Shown: positions 27,376 to 36,383 of the stretch, piece by piece | Layout: the number at the start of each line of letters is the position of its first letter | Numbering within the stretch: the first letter of the stretch is position 1 | DNA from: Treponema brennaborense | Lineage (GTDB): Bacteria > Spirochaetota > Spirochaetia > Treponematales > Treponemataceae | Assembly (NCBI GenBank): GCA_023666275.1 | Contig: JAMPCJ010000003.1 | Coordinates: 124,001 to 188,000 of the forward strand | Length of the DNA: 64,000 nt | Reading direction: 5' to 3' | Made by a program: the position numbers and the translations under genes | Notes under the pieces: generated by a model | What the model was told of the DNA's origin: nothing | What the model saw: the letters and a program-made list of their open reading frames with translations, nothing else | Databases searched by the model: none

Positions 27376-27519
27376 CCAGAAAATGCGTCTTGCGTCATGA
27401 TTCGTGCGGAAAATATGCGCGCGGTTTTTTGCCTTCGAAAAATATATCCGTGTGCGTGCAATGTTTTGCGGAATAACAGTCTGAAAGTTTTTGTGCGCTG
27501 ACACATTTTGCCGTGATTC

Positions 27520-27548
27520 TTGATTCTTGTTCCGCTGCTTTGTATACT
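27520..27548 (+). promoter_or_regulatory. Promoter of the phosphofructokinase gene
   Basis: TTGATT (27520-27525), 17 bp, TATACT (27543-27548). Transcription would begin near 27555, giving an untranslated leader of about 176 nt, by far the longest visible in this window. Confidence 0.65.
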
Positions 27549-27580
27549 GAACAACGGAGCTGCGTTGATTTGCGCGGAAA

Positions 27581-27723
27581 AGTACTTATTTCTGATTCCA
27601 AACCGAAAAGGAATGTACTCGCCCGCGGTATTTCATGAGAACGGACAATGTTCAAATAATCTGCTGCTGTGTCCGTTCATTTTGCGCATTTCTATATTAC
27701 AATTACAGTTTTTTTTCAGGAGG
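27581..27723 (+). promoter_or_regulatory. Structured leader of the phosphofructokinase mRNA
   Basis: This fills most of the 367-bp gap between rluA and pfk. Two hairpins can be drawn. The first pairs AGTAC and ATTCC (27581-27599) with GGAAT and GTACT (27610-27619), with a one-sided internal loop. The second pairs GAACGGACA (27639-27647) with TGTCCGTTC (27670-27678), nine perfect base pairs with a 22-nt loop. AGGAGG at 27718-27723 then serves the TTG start. I recognise no known riboswitch class; function is open. Confidence 0.45.
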
Positions 27724-27730
27724 CAATCCT

Positions 27731-29092
27731 TTGAAAGGACGTTTTGATTTTACTGTCGAAGAACTCGGTCAATGCAAAGTGCCGTCGCCCATTAAACTTT
27801 CGAAAGTGCACGGAGATTTTATCGCCAATTATGTACGCGATGATGAATTTGTTCGTTTTAATATTGATGTATATGATGATGTGCTGGTAAAAGAAGCCGA
27901 CGCATACAACAACAATTTGATTCAAAAAGCCGGTCCGCGGGAATTTATTTATTTTAATCCGAAACACGTGAATGCGGGCATTTGCACCTGCGGCGGATTG
28001 TGCCCCGGTTTAAACGACGTTATCCGCGCGATTGTCCGCTGCCTGTATTACCGCTACGGAGTCCGCCGCATTCGCGGCATCCGCTATGGCTTCAAAGGTT
28101 TGCTGCCGGAACACGGTTATGATACCATCGATCTCGATCCGGAACTTGTCGACGATATACACAAAACCGGCGGTTCGTTTTTGGGAACAAGCCGCGGCGG
28201 CGGCGACAGAATCACGGAAATCGTCGATGCAATCGAAGCGCTGAATATGAACATGATTTTTATCGTGGGCGGCGACGGCACACAAAGAGGCGCCCTCGAA
28301 ATCGCCGAAGAAATAGAACGGCGCAATTTGAAAGTTTCCGTTATCGGTGTTCCGAAAACGGTTGACAACGATCTTGTGTTTATCCAGCGTTCATTTGGAT
28401 TTGACACCGCCGTGCAAAAAGCATCGGAAGCTGTTGCCGCCGCGCACATGGAAGCAAAATCGCATATAAACGGCATCGGACTGATAAAACTTATGGGGCG
28501 GGAATCCGGATTTATTGCAACGGCAACGGTGCTTGCCAGCCATGAAGCGAACTTCTGCCTTATTCCGGAAGTGCCGTTTGATATTGACGGCGAGCAGGGC
28601 TTCCTTGCGGCGCTTGAACGGAGACTGGAAACGCGGCATCATGCGGTCGTTGTTGCCGCCGAAGGCGCCGGTCAGCAGCTTTTGCGGACGACAGATGAAA
28701 AAGACGCTTCCGGAAATAAAAAACTCGGCGACATCGGCGTGTACTTAAAAGAAAAAATTACCGAATATTTTGCCGCGAAAAACATTCACATAAATTTGAA
28801 ATACATAGATCCCAGTTATCAAATACGGTCTTCCGTCGCGACGCCGTCCGATTCCATTTATTGCGAACGGCTCGGAAACAACGCAGTTCATGCGGCAATG
28901 GCCGGAAAAACAAAAATTGTCATCGGACTTGTTCATGATAAGTATGTGCATCTTCCGACGCGGCTTGTTACAAAAAAGCGCAACAAAGTGAATCCTGAGG
29001 GGTCTTTGTGGCGCGACGCCATGGACGCCACGCGGCAGCCGATTCTCATGCTGAACGACACATCAAAGTATACTCATATTGCCGAAGATTGA
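27731..29092 (+). CDS. 6-phosphofructokinase, spirochaete long type
   Basis: A 453-residue phosphofructokinase. The substrate and phosphoryl-donor motifs are visible: [20 protein letters not shown] and a later MGRESGFIA. Two positions are used to tell donors apart. Here the first is glycine (GGDGT), usually read as ATP-type, and the second lysine (PKTVDND), usually seen in pyrophosphate-type and in the ATP-using trypanosomal/group X enzymes. ATP use is the better guess. The start is TTG at 27731 with AGGAGG seven bases upstream; a longer frame begins 96 bp earlier but enters the leader hairpin. Confidence 0.9.
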   Translation: MKGRFDFTVEELGQCKVPSPIKLSKVHGDFIANYVRDDEFVRFNIDVYDDVLVKEADAYNNNLIQKAGPREFIYFNPKHVNAGICTCGGLCPGLNDVIRAIVRCLYYRYGVRRIRGIRYGFKGLLPEHGYDTIDLDPELVDDIHKTGGSFLGTSRGGGDRITEIVDAIEALNMNMIFIVGGDGTQRGALEIAEEIERRNLKVSVIGVPKTVDNDLVFIQRSFGFDTAVQKASEAVAAAHMEAKSHINGIGLIKLMGRESGFIATATVLASHEANFCLIPEVPFDIDGEQGFLAALERRLETRHHAVVVAAEGAGQQLLRTTDEKDASGNKKLGDIGVYLKEKITEYFAAKNIHINLKYIDPSYQIRSSVATPSDSIYCERLGNNAVHAAMAGKTKIVIGLVHDKYVHLPTRLVTKKRNKVNPEGSLWRDAMDATRQPILMLNDTSKYTHIAED

Positions 29093-29137
29093 CCGTGCTT
29101 GTACATTTTGCCTCATGCCGAAATTCCGTCTGAATTT

Positions 29138-29158
29138 CCGGCAGCGGCTGCCGGTTTT
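29138..29158 (+). terminator. Intrinsic terminator after phosphofructokinase
   Basis: Stem CCGGCA/TGCCGG with a five-base loop followed by TTTT. A further hairpin overlaps just upstream (TGCCG-AAATTC against GAATTTCCGGCA). Confidence 0.65.
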
Positions 29159-29215
29159 AAATTGCAGCAGCATATTCGCATATTTTCAAATCGTGTGCCG
29201 CAGCTGTTCGGATTT

Positions 29216-30073
29216 TCAGAGAAATTTATCGCGCAATTCCTGTTCTCTTGCAGCACAGTCTGCGTATCCGGCTTCGTAGAGCTGCTGCAGTTTCCGTCTG
29301 TTTCTGCATAGTCTGCTTGTTACGGCTTGCGGATTCGGACGGAATACGAACGCGCAGCCTTGTTTTTCGAGCTTTTCGACAGCTTCCAGCGTTTTGTTGT
29401 ATGTTTCCGCGCGCCGCAAATTTGCTTCTATTAAGGCGGGATATTGCGCGTACATGCGCCGCAAAACTTTTTCCGCAGTCCGTGAAAGCGGAGATTTTCG
29501 GTATCCAGCAGGTCTTGTCAGTATAATGATATGTTTGGTGTGTCCGTCGTTCTGCGCTTTTTGCAGAGGAATTGAATCCGCAATGCCGCCGTCAAAATAA
29601 ATTTCGCCGCCTATTTCTGCCGGTTTTCCGATTACCGGCAGCGAAGATGACGCGCGCGCATATAAAATTGTTTGTTCTGCTGTTTCAGGTATGAGATATA
29701 CGGCGCTGCCTGTGCGCGCGTTTGTTACGGCTATATTAAAACGTCGGTTTTCGTTTTGATTTTCGAAAAACGTATACCAGTCTATCGGTTCCCGCGCGGG
29801 AATATCGTGAAATATGTAGTCAAAGCCGAAAAAAGTTCCATGCCGCAGCATGCAGTATAATCCGGAATATTTCGGGCTTCCGACATAATTCACGTTGACG
29901 CGGCGCGCGCGGTCAAACTGTTTCGATATGTACGAGATGCCGTGGCAGGCGCCCGCACTGACGCTGTACACATTATTCCAGTACATATTGTGCTGAATAA
30001 AAAAATCAAGCACGCCCGCCGCGTACAAGCCGCGCATTCCGCCGCCTTCGATAATAAGCGATGTTTTTTCCAT
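29216..30073 (-). CDS. Patatin-like phospholipase family protein
   Basis: A 285-residue serine lipid acyl hydrolase of the patatin/YjjU type. The glycine-rich oxyanion motif is EGGGMRGLYAAGVLDF, the nucleophile serine is in VYSVSAGACHG, and the catalytic aspartate is in FDGGIADS. No signal peptide is seen, so it is cytoplasmic or membrane-associated. The ATG at 30073 gives the canonical short N-terminus; the frame continues 44 residues upstream without conserved features. No good Shine-Dalgarno is present. Confidence 0.92.
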   Translation of the reverse strand: MEKTSLIIEGGGMRGLYAAGVLDFFIQHNMYWNNVYSVSAGACHGISYISKQFDRARRVNVNYVGSPKYSGLYCMLRHGTFFGFDYIFHDIPAREPIDWYTFFENQNENRRFNIAVTNARTGSAVYLIPETAEQTILYARASSSLPVIGKPAEIGGEIYFDGGIADSIPLQKAQNDGHTKHIIILTRPAGYRKSPLSRTAEKVLRRMYAQYPALIEANLRRAETYNKTLEAVEKLEKQGCAFVFRPNPQAVTSRLCRNRRKLQQLYEAGYADCAAREQELRDKFL

Positions 30074-30254
30074 AATAAATCTGCGGAAAAATTGTAGCAT
30101 TTTTGCACAGTTCGGGCAATCTGCGGAAAGTGGCAGAACTTGCCCGCAATGCATTCCGCGGATGCTGCACGCGCACAACGATGCACTTTGCGGAATGCCG
30201 CGCATTCGGCTGCGGCACAGGCAAGGCGCACGGGGAAAATATGTTTTTCAGGAG

Positions 30255-31451
30255 CTAGGAGCGCGTTTTATATTTTTTTACCATTTGCGCGATTCGAGAA
30301 ACTGCTTCTTTAAGCTTTGAAATATCTGTGGCGTAGGAACAGCGGATAAAGCCTTCGCCGCCCTCGCCGAAGACCGAACCGGGAACAACTGCCACCTGAT
30401 ATTCCTGAATAAGCCGCGCTGCGAATTCTTCCGATGTAAAACCGGTCTGCCGTATGTCGGGGAATATATAAAATGCGCCTTCCGGTTCTGTTACGGGCAA
30501 CCCTATTTCGGCAAACGCTTTATACATTAAATTGCGCCGCTGCTGATATGAAATCCGCATTTTTTCTACTTCTTCCGCACCGTGCCGAAGCCCTTCGATT
30601 GCCGCATACTGGCTCATAATCGGCGCGCATATCGTGGAATACTGATGCAGCTTGTATACTTGCTTCATCAAATCCGCGGGACAGCACACATAGCCGATGC
30701 GCCAGCCTGTCATGGCAAACGCTTTTGAAAATCCGTTTAAAATTATTGTGTACGGTTTCATGCCGGGAAAAGACCCGATGGAACAGTGCTTGTGTCTGTC
30801 GTAGGTGAGTTCGCAGTATACTTCGTCGGAAAAAACCCACAGCTGATGTTTTTTTACAACTTCCGCGATTTTTTCGAGTTCCGCCGCCGGAATAATTCTT
30901 CCTGTCGGATTGCTCGGCGAACACAGCATCAGTGCTTTTGTTTTCGGCGTTACGGCTTTTTCGATGTTTTCCGCGGTGGGATAAAATCCGGTATGCGAAG
31001 TGTCAAGATGAATCAGTTTCGCATCGCACAGGGCGGCAAGCGGCTGATACGATACGTAACACGGTTCGCAGACGATAATTTCATCTCCCGGATTCAGCAC
31101 GCTGCGCAGTACGGCGTCAACTGCTTCGGAAACACCGATAGTTATCAGTATTTCCTGTTCGCTGCTGTAATGCAGGTTGTATTTTTCGAGGTAGCGCGCG
31201 ATTTCGGTGCGCAGTTCCGCAAGTCCCCAGTTGGACGTGTACGATGTATGTCCCTGTTCAAGGTGATAATATGCTTCTTCCCGTATAAGCCACGGCGTAG
31301 TAAAATCCGGTTCGCCGACGCCGAGCGATATAATATCATCGCGGCCGATTATCAGTTCGAAAAATCTTCTGATGCCGGACGGCGGCGTGCGTTCTATTTT
31401 CACGGAAAAACGATCTTGTCTTGTGTTCGTTTCTGGCTGTGTTTCTTTCAT
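30255..31451 (-). CDS. Class I/II PLP aminotransferase
   Basis: A 398-residue aminotransferase of the aspartate aminotransferase fold. The PLP-binding lysine lies in NGFSKAFAMTGWRIGYVC and upstream motifs include SLGVGEPDFTTPW and SPSNPTGRIIP. The amino acid substrate cannot be fixed. It follows the Lrp/AsnC regulator by 9 bp and is almost certainly its co-transcribed partner, a pairing seen in other bacteria, which suggests amino-acid-responsive control. Confidence 0.93.
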   Translation of the reverse strand: MKETQPETNTRQDRFSVKIERTPPSGIRRFFELIIGRDDIISLGVGEPDFTTPWLIREEAYYHLEQGHTSYTSNWGLAELRTEIARYLEKYNLHYSSEQEILITIGVSEAVDAVLRSVLNPGDEIIVCEPCYVSYQPLAALCDAKLIHLDTSHTGFYPTAENIEKAVTPKTKALMLCSPSNPTGRIIPAAELEKIAEVVKKHQLWVFSDEVYCELTYDRHKHCSIGSFPGMKPYTIILNGFSKAFAMTGWRIGYVCCPADLMKQVYKLHQYSTICAPIMSQYAAIEGLRHGAEEVEKMRISYQQRRNLMYKAFAEIGLPVTEPEGAFYIFPDIRQTGFTSEEFAARLIQEYQVAVVPGSVFGEGGEGFIRCSYATDISKLKEAVSRIAQMVKKYKTRS

Positions 31452-31460
31452 ACGACGTTC

Positions 31461-31946
31461 CTATGCCGTAACGCTTTCCCGGCTGTCTTTTTTTTCATCT
31501 ACATAAAATACATCGTTTTCTTTATAGCGTCTGAGCACGAAATGAGTTTTTGTGCTTTTTACGCCGTTCAGTGTCGAAAGTTTCTGCGCAACGAACAAGG
31601 CAACTTCCTGCAATGACTGTCCCTCAATGATAACCTGCAAATCGTAGCCGCCGGACATTAAGTAGAGCGATTTTACCTGTGGAAAACGGTAAATGCGTTC
31701 CGCGATAGCATCAAAGCCGTGTTCGCGTTCGGGAGTAACTTGAATTTCTATGACGGCGCGGACGTTTTCTTTTTCCGAAGCGATTTTATCCGGATTGACG
31801 ATAGCGGAATATTTGAGGATAACGCCGTCTTTTTCCAATTTGGCAATAATTTCGTTTACTTCTGCCGGCGTTTTTTTTGTCATGGCGGCAATGTCTTCGA
31901 CAGAAAGACGCGCGTTGTTTTGCAGCAAATTTAATATTTCTTCCAT
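31461..31946 (-). CDS. Lrp/AsnC-family transcriptional regulator
   Basis: A 161-residue DNA-binding protein. The N-terminal winged helix-turn-helix (LLQNNARLSVEDIAAMTKKTPAEVNEIIAKLEKDGVIL) is followed by the RAM/AsnC ligand-binding domain (RAVIEIQVTPERE, SGGYDLQVIIEGQSLQEV). It should sense an amino acid as an octamer or similar oligomer. Being the first gene of the pair with the aminotransferase, it probably regulates its own operon. AAGGGAG precedes the ATG. Confidence 0.94.
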   Translation of the reverse strand: MEEILNLLQNNARLSVEDIAAMTKKTPAEVNEIIAKLEKDGVILKYSAIVNPDKIASEKENVRAVIEIQVTPEREHGFDAIAERIYRFPQVKSLYLMSGGYDLQVIIEGQSLQEVALFVAQKLSTLNGVKSTKTHFVLRRYKENDVFYVDEKKDSRESVTA

Positions 31947-32208
31947 ATATTAAACTCCCTTTGTAAAAAACAATGGAGAAAATTCCGCACTCTGATTTCT
32001 GCGGATACGTTCACTGTATAGTAAAACCGCAGTGTTGTGCAATGGCAGTTTGCGGCAGGCGCGGTGCGTCCGAATTGCGGGCGTTCGGCGCCGCCGATTC
32101 AGGTTATTCAAAGCGCTTTCGGCAGCGCGCGGAACTTTGAATACGCATCGTCCGATTTATTATTCTTTTTTAAGATATTTGCCAAACAGCCGATACTGAA
32201 ATAAATAC

Positions 32209-32238
32209 TTGTTTGAATAACGTAAAATGAGGTATCAT
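32209..32238 (+). promoter_or_regulatory. Probable promoter of the large TPR protein gene
   Basis: TTGTTT (32209-32214), 18 bp, TATCAT (32233-32238). The ATG is five bases after the -10 and no ribosome-binding site fits, so the message is probably leaderless. Confidence 0.5.
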
Positions 32239-32243
32239 ATATC

Positions 32244-35200
32244 ATGCCCGGTTTAAAACAACTGCAAAAGTTTACGGAAGATGTTGCGGATCTGGGGCAG
32301 GAGCTGTCAAAACGTGCTGCCCGCGGAGAACCTCAAGCAACGTATCCTCTGCCGCAGGGCATTTCGGAAGCAGACGATTCCGATGATTTTATATCCGGAC
32401 TTCCGCATCAGGATAGCAGCGGTTTTGCGGAAGCCGAAAACACGGACATGCAAGCCGCAGAACAGGATGATTTCGTGCCGGCTGATAATGAGGCACCGTC
32501 TGTTTCTGCCGATGATTTTTCGGAACCGTCTTTAAATGATGTTCCGGAAGCCGATGCCGCGCCGCCGCAAGACGCGTTTTCCTCCGACGACAGTCTTGAT
32601 TTTTCCCTGCCGGATCTCGATTTTTCCGATGATGCGGTTTCCGATATGTCGGATCTTTTCAATACAGATACGGATTTCGGTACTGACAGCAATCCGCTTG
32701 ACATAGATTCTGTCTTGGCAGATGAAAACGCCGCGCAGGATTCGATTGACAATTCGGAAAGCGGCGAAAGTGCGGAACGGGATTCCGACGTGCCGCCGGA
32801 AACAGATTTTCAGGCGCAATCCGATTTTCCTGCGGATGAAGCGAGTGAGCTGCCGCCTGCGGATTTGCAAATGCCCGATGATTTTTCGCTGCCGGACGAT
32901 TTTTCCGATAATTTTTCGGCGGATTTTGAAACGGAGCCGTTTGCTCCGGAAGTTCCCGACGTTGACGTGCTTGCCGAACTTGAAAGCTTGGAGCCGGAAC
33001 ATTTCGGCGCCGATGAAAATGCCGAAATTTTATCGGATGCGGCTGATACTATTCCGAAGGAAAACGCATCGGCTGAAGACACGGCAGACGGCGAGTTTGC
33101 GGCGGAAAATTCGGATTTTGAAACCGATATTGCCGCGGATTTTCCCGCCAGCGATTTTGATTTGCCTGATTTTCAGGAACCTTCGGCGGATGCCGATTCT
33201 GTTTTCAGCACGCCGGAACAATTTCCCGAAAACATCGCCGGCAATGAGTTTTCTGCCGATGATTTTTCTGCCGATGCCGGCGATAATCTTCAAGCCGCCG
33301 CGCTGTCTGACGAATTCGCCGTTCCCGATTCGGATTCTTCCGATTTTCCGTCTGACATTTCGGCGGATGCTGATGTGCCGCCGGATAGTGATGCCGATAA
33401 CGGCGCACCGCTTGAATTCGATTCGCTGCCTGATTTTGACATCGATTCCGCACTTGCCTCGGATGCTCAGACGGGTGCGGCGGAAGCGCCTGAAAATTCC
33501 GATGCCGCCGCCGATGCAGACGCCCTCGATGATAACGCGGATTTTCTTCAGGGACTTGACAGCATAGATACAACGGACGGATTGCTGGAAAACAGCGAAA
33601 AAACAGCTGACAATGATTTGGAAGAAGACAGCGATTTTGATTTATCCGATTTTCAGTTTAATCCTTCCGAGCCGGGCAAGCCGTCGGGCGGCGGATCCGA
33701 TTTTGAATCCGGCAGCGTTGAACACAGAACATCGCTTACCGATGCGGAATATCAGACTTTCCGCAAAAATCTTTCCGGTTATCCGCTGAATTTGCGTATC
33801 GCGGTTGAAGATTTAATCGTAAAAAATGATTTTACCGATGATGCGGTTTTTTCCGTCATTGAAAAAATACTGAAAAAACAAACGGCACGCCAAGTCGCCG
33901 CGCATATCGAAAAATATCTTGATATTCATATTTCCGTTCCGCGTGATTTCGAGCGCCGAACCGCCGCGCAGTATGAAGAATACAAATCTTCCATCGAATA
34001 TCAGCTGAAAAATAAAATTGTTCCGCTGTTCTTTGTTTCGATATGTTTGCTTGCGGTTTTCAGCGGTATTTTTTATCTGACGAATCGTTTCGTGTACCGT
34101 CCTCTTGCGGCGGATAAATTGTATAAGCAAGGATACGAGCTGCTTGAAGACGGATCGTATTCGCTTGCCGAAATAAAATTCGCGCAGGCGGCGTCCATGA
34201 AACCGAAAAAAAAGTGGTTTTTTGCGTTTGCCCGCGGTTATCGGAAAAAAAAGCAATACGAACACGCTGCCGCAATGTATGAACGAACATTGAAATGGTT
34301 TAATCAGGACAAAAGAGCCGGCATTGAATATGCGGAAATGGAGCTGACTGATTTATGTGATTATGAGCGCGCGGAAAAAATTCTGCGACGGGAAGTTTTG
34401 GATTATCATATCAATGATAAAGACGGGCTGCTGCTTTTGGGCGATACGTGTCTTGAATGGGCATCGGAAAAAGCGCCCGAAAAATTTCCTGTTGCGCTGG
34501 AGCAATACACAAAGTTAGTGCAGCTCTACGGCAGTTCCGACATATATATGGAGCGTTTCTTAAAATATTATATGCGCACCAATAATTTGCGCGAAGTGCT
34601 GAATCTCAAAGAATATTTCAGCGGAAAAAGAATTATTCCCGATCCTGCCGTTCTCGTTGAATTAGGCGGATATTTGGTTGAAAAATTATCCGGCTCGCTG
34701 CTTCCTTCGGAAGAATATCTGAGCGGAAACATCAGCGGCGTGCGGAAACTGCTTGAAGACGGTCTGGAGCGGGCGCCCGATCTGCCTGAATCGCAGTACA
34801 ATTTGGGAAGGTATTTTATTCATTCCGGCAATAATGAAACGGCGGCATACTATTTCGACAAATCGCTTCCGCTGTTCCGCGACGCACCTGTCAGAAAAAA
34901 GCAGCGCATATACCGCCAGCTTGATGCGTATCGCCAGCTTGGCGAAATATACTTGGATAAGCAGGAATATTTGCGCGCCGGAAAATATCTTTCGGACGGC
35001 ATAGAGTTATTTAAATTTGAAAACAAACACAGTTCGCTGCTGCCTGTCGAAAATATCGGAAAAATGTACGCTGATTTTGCCGATATCGATTATTTTATTT
35101 CCGGCAATATGGAGCAGGCTGCGTCGTATTATAAAGATGCCGTTTCTTTCGGGTATGATACGCCGTCTGTGCGCTATCGTCTCGGCGTTATTCAATACGG

Positions 35201-35747
35201 CAGGCAGAATTATAATGAAGCGCTGGGATATTTTATAAAAGCGGTAAATGAAGAACCTGACGATCCGAATGCGCTGCTGGCATTTGCAAATGTGCTGTCC
35301 TTTCGGAATGATGCGTATGCTGCGGAAGGATACTATCAAAAATTGATTGACCTTTTGAATATTGAGCGCGCTAAATATGATGTTTTTATTCCGCAAGTCC
35401 GCACAGACCAAGGCGAACTGGTTGATTTGTACATGAAAGCTTCCAATAATCTCGGCGTAACGCTGGCACGTCTTGCGCAGCGCACCGGAGACAGCCGGAA
35501 ACAGGCGCAGGCAATGGTGTGCTTATCGGAATCCATGCGGGCGTATGACGCACTGACGAGAAATCCCGAAACATTGATACGGCTTGACGGAAGCAATCTT
35601 GCCGCTCAGAATTTGAAATATATGACATATCCGGGAATTGCCTATGAACCGGTTATTTATGCCGAAATACCCCGAACTCTGCACGGGGAGAAAAAATTGC
35701 GGCAGTCGCTGGACGCTCTTGACGCCAATCAAAATACAAATTACTAG
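32244..35747 (+). CDS. Large membrane-anchored TPR protein, candidate flagellar-collar protein (FlcA-like)
   Basis: A 1167-residue protein in three parts. Residues 1 to about 30 are a basic helix (MPGLKQLQKFTEDVADLG). Residues about 40-490 are an extremely acidic, low-complexity tract of Asp, Ser, Ala, Phe and Pro, with recurring DDFS and LPDF units. A folded helical region follows (about 497-590). A single membrane helix (about 593-615, VPLFFVSICLLAVFSGIFYL) precedes a C-terminal half of about 550 residues containing tetratricopeptide repeats. The layout places the acidic tail in the cytoplasm and the TPRs in the periplasm. The combination resembles Borrelia BB0326 (FlcA), which builds the periplasmic flagellar collar. 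That name is inference; the gene itself is certain. Confidence 0.6.
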   Translation: MPGLKQLQKFTEDVADLGQELSKRAARGEPQATYPLPQGISEADDSDDFISGLPHQDSSGFAEAENTDMQAAEQDDFVPADNEAPSVSADDFSEPSLNDVPEADAAPPQDAFSSDDSLDFSLPDLDFSDDAVSDMSDLFNTDTDFGTDSNPLDIDSVLADENAAQDSIDNSESGESAERDSDVPPETDFQAQSDFPADEASELPPADLQMPDDFSLPDDFSDNFSADFETEPFAPEVPDVDVLAELESLEPEHFGADENAEILSDAADTIPKENASAEDTADGEFAAENSDFETDIAADFPASDFDLPDFQEPSADADSVFSTPEQFPENIAGNEFSADDFSADAGDNLQAAALSDEFAVPDSDSSDFPSDISADADVPPDSDADNGAPLEFDSLPDFDIDSALASDAQTGAAEAPENSDAAADADALDDNADFLQGLDSIDTTDGLLENSEKTADNDLEEDSDFDLSDFQFNPSEPGKPSGGGSDFESGSVEHRTSLTDAEYQTFRKNLSGYPLNLRIAVEDLIVKNDFTDDAVFSVIEKILKKQTARQVAAHIEKYLDIHISVPRDFERRTAAQYEEYKSSIEYQLKNKIVPLFFVSICLLAVFSGIFYLTNRFVYRPLAADKLYKQGYELLEDGSYSLAEIKFAQAASMKPKKKWFFAFARGYRKKKQYEHAAAMYERTLKWFNQDKRAGIEYAEMELTDLCDYERAEKILRREVLDYHINDKDGLLLLGDTCLEWASEKAPEKFPVALEQYTKLVQLYGSSDIYMERFLKYYMRTNNLREVLNLKEYFSGKRIIPDPAVLVELGGYLVEKLSGSLLPSEEYLSGNISGVRKLLEDGLERAPDLPESQYNLGRYFIHSGNNETAAYYFDKSLPLFRDAPVRKKQRIYRQLDAYRQLGEIYLDKQEYLRAGKYLSDGIELFKFENKHSSLLPVENIGKMYADFADIDYFISGNMEQAASYYKDAVSFGYDTPSVRYRLGVIQYGRQNYNEALGYFIKAVNEEPDDPNALLAFANVLSFRNDAYAAEGYYQKLIDLLNIERAKYDVFIPQVRTDQGELVDLYMKASNNLGVTLARLAQRTGDSRKQAQAMVCLSESMRAYDALTRNPETLIRLDGSNLAAQNLKYMTYPGIAYEPVIYAEIPRTLHGEKKLRQSLDALDANQNTNY

Positions 35748-35749
35748 TT

Positions 35750-36373
35750 ATGAAAAAGCATATATTATCGCCTGCTGCAGGAATACATGTTCGAAAGCAT
35801 ATCAATGAAATCGTAAAAGAATTGTTCAGAAAAAGCATTCACCTGTGTACTGCATTTATACCTGTTCTTCTGCACCGTATTGGTACTCCCGTGCTTTATG
35901 CATTGTCATTCATGCTTGTGTTGTATTGCATCTCGGAAGTACTGCGGTTTTCCGGAAAAAATATTCCGCTTATATCAGCCGTTACACAAGCAGCGGCACG
36001 GAAACGGGATGAAAATCGTTTTGTACTTGGTCCGGTAACGCTTGTATGCGGCGTAATTTTAACGGCTGTTGTATTTGAACCGCTGCCCGCTGCGGTCGGC
36101 ATTTATGCGCTTGCGTTCGGAGACGGATTGGCAAGCCTCTCCGGAAAATTATACGGACATATTCAAATTCCCTTTACAAAAGGAAAAACCGTTGCGGGAA
36201 GTCTGACATGTTTTGCGGCGATTTTTATTTCGGCATTTTTGTCTGTCGGTTCGGCGGGCGCTGCGCTTATAATCGCATTCGCAGGCATGTGCATAGAATT
36301 GCTGCCGCTGAAGGACTTTGATAATTTGTTTATTCCTATCGTTATAGCTTTATGCTGTCAAGTCATGCTTTAA
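35750..36373 (+). CDS. Diacylglycerol/polyprenol kinase family protein (DGK1/SEC59-like)
   Basis: A 207-residue membrane protein with about six hydrophobic segments. Conserved motifs of the CTP-dependent lipid kinase family are visible: ELFRKSIHL, DENRFVLGPVT, FGDGLASLSGKLYG and KGKTVAGSL. Relatives phosphorylate dolichol, phytol or diacylglycerol. The acceptor lipid here is unknown. It starts two bases after the stop of the large TPR gene, so it shares that transcript. It is convergent with the following membrane-protein gene. Confidence 0.8.
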   Translation: MKKHILSPAAGIHVRKHINEIVKELFRKSIHLCTAFIPVLLHRIGTPVLYALSFMLVLYCISEVLRFSGKNIPLISAVTQAAARKRDENRFVLGPVTLVCGVILTAVVFEPLPAAVGIYALAFGDGLASLSGKLYGHIQIPFTKGKTVAGSLTCFAAIFISAFLSVGSAGAALIIAFAGMCIELLPLKDFDNLFIPIVIALCCQVML

Positions 36374-36383
36374 ATTGCGCCTG

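Noticed and set aside
32408-33573. Reading frames on both strands over the acidic region of the large TPR gene
   Set aside because: They arise from the biased GAT/TTT/TCC codons of the real gene and show Arg/Ile-rich shadow compositions.
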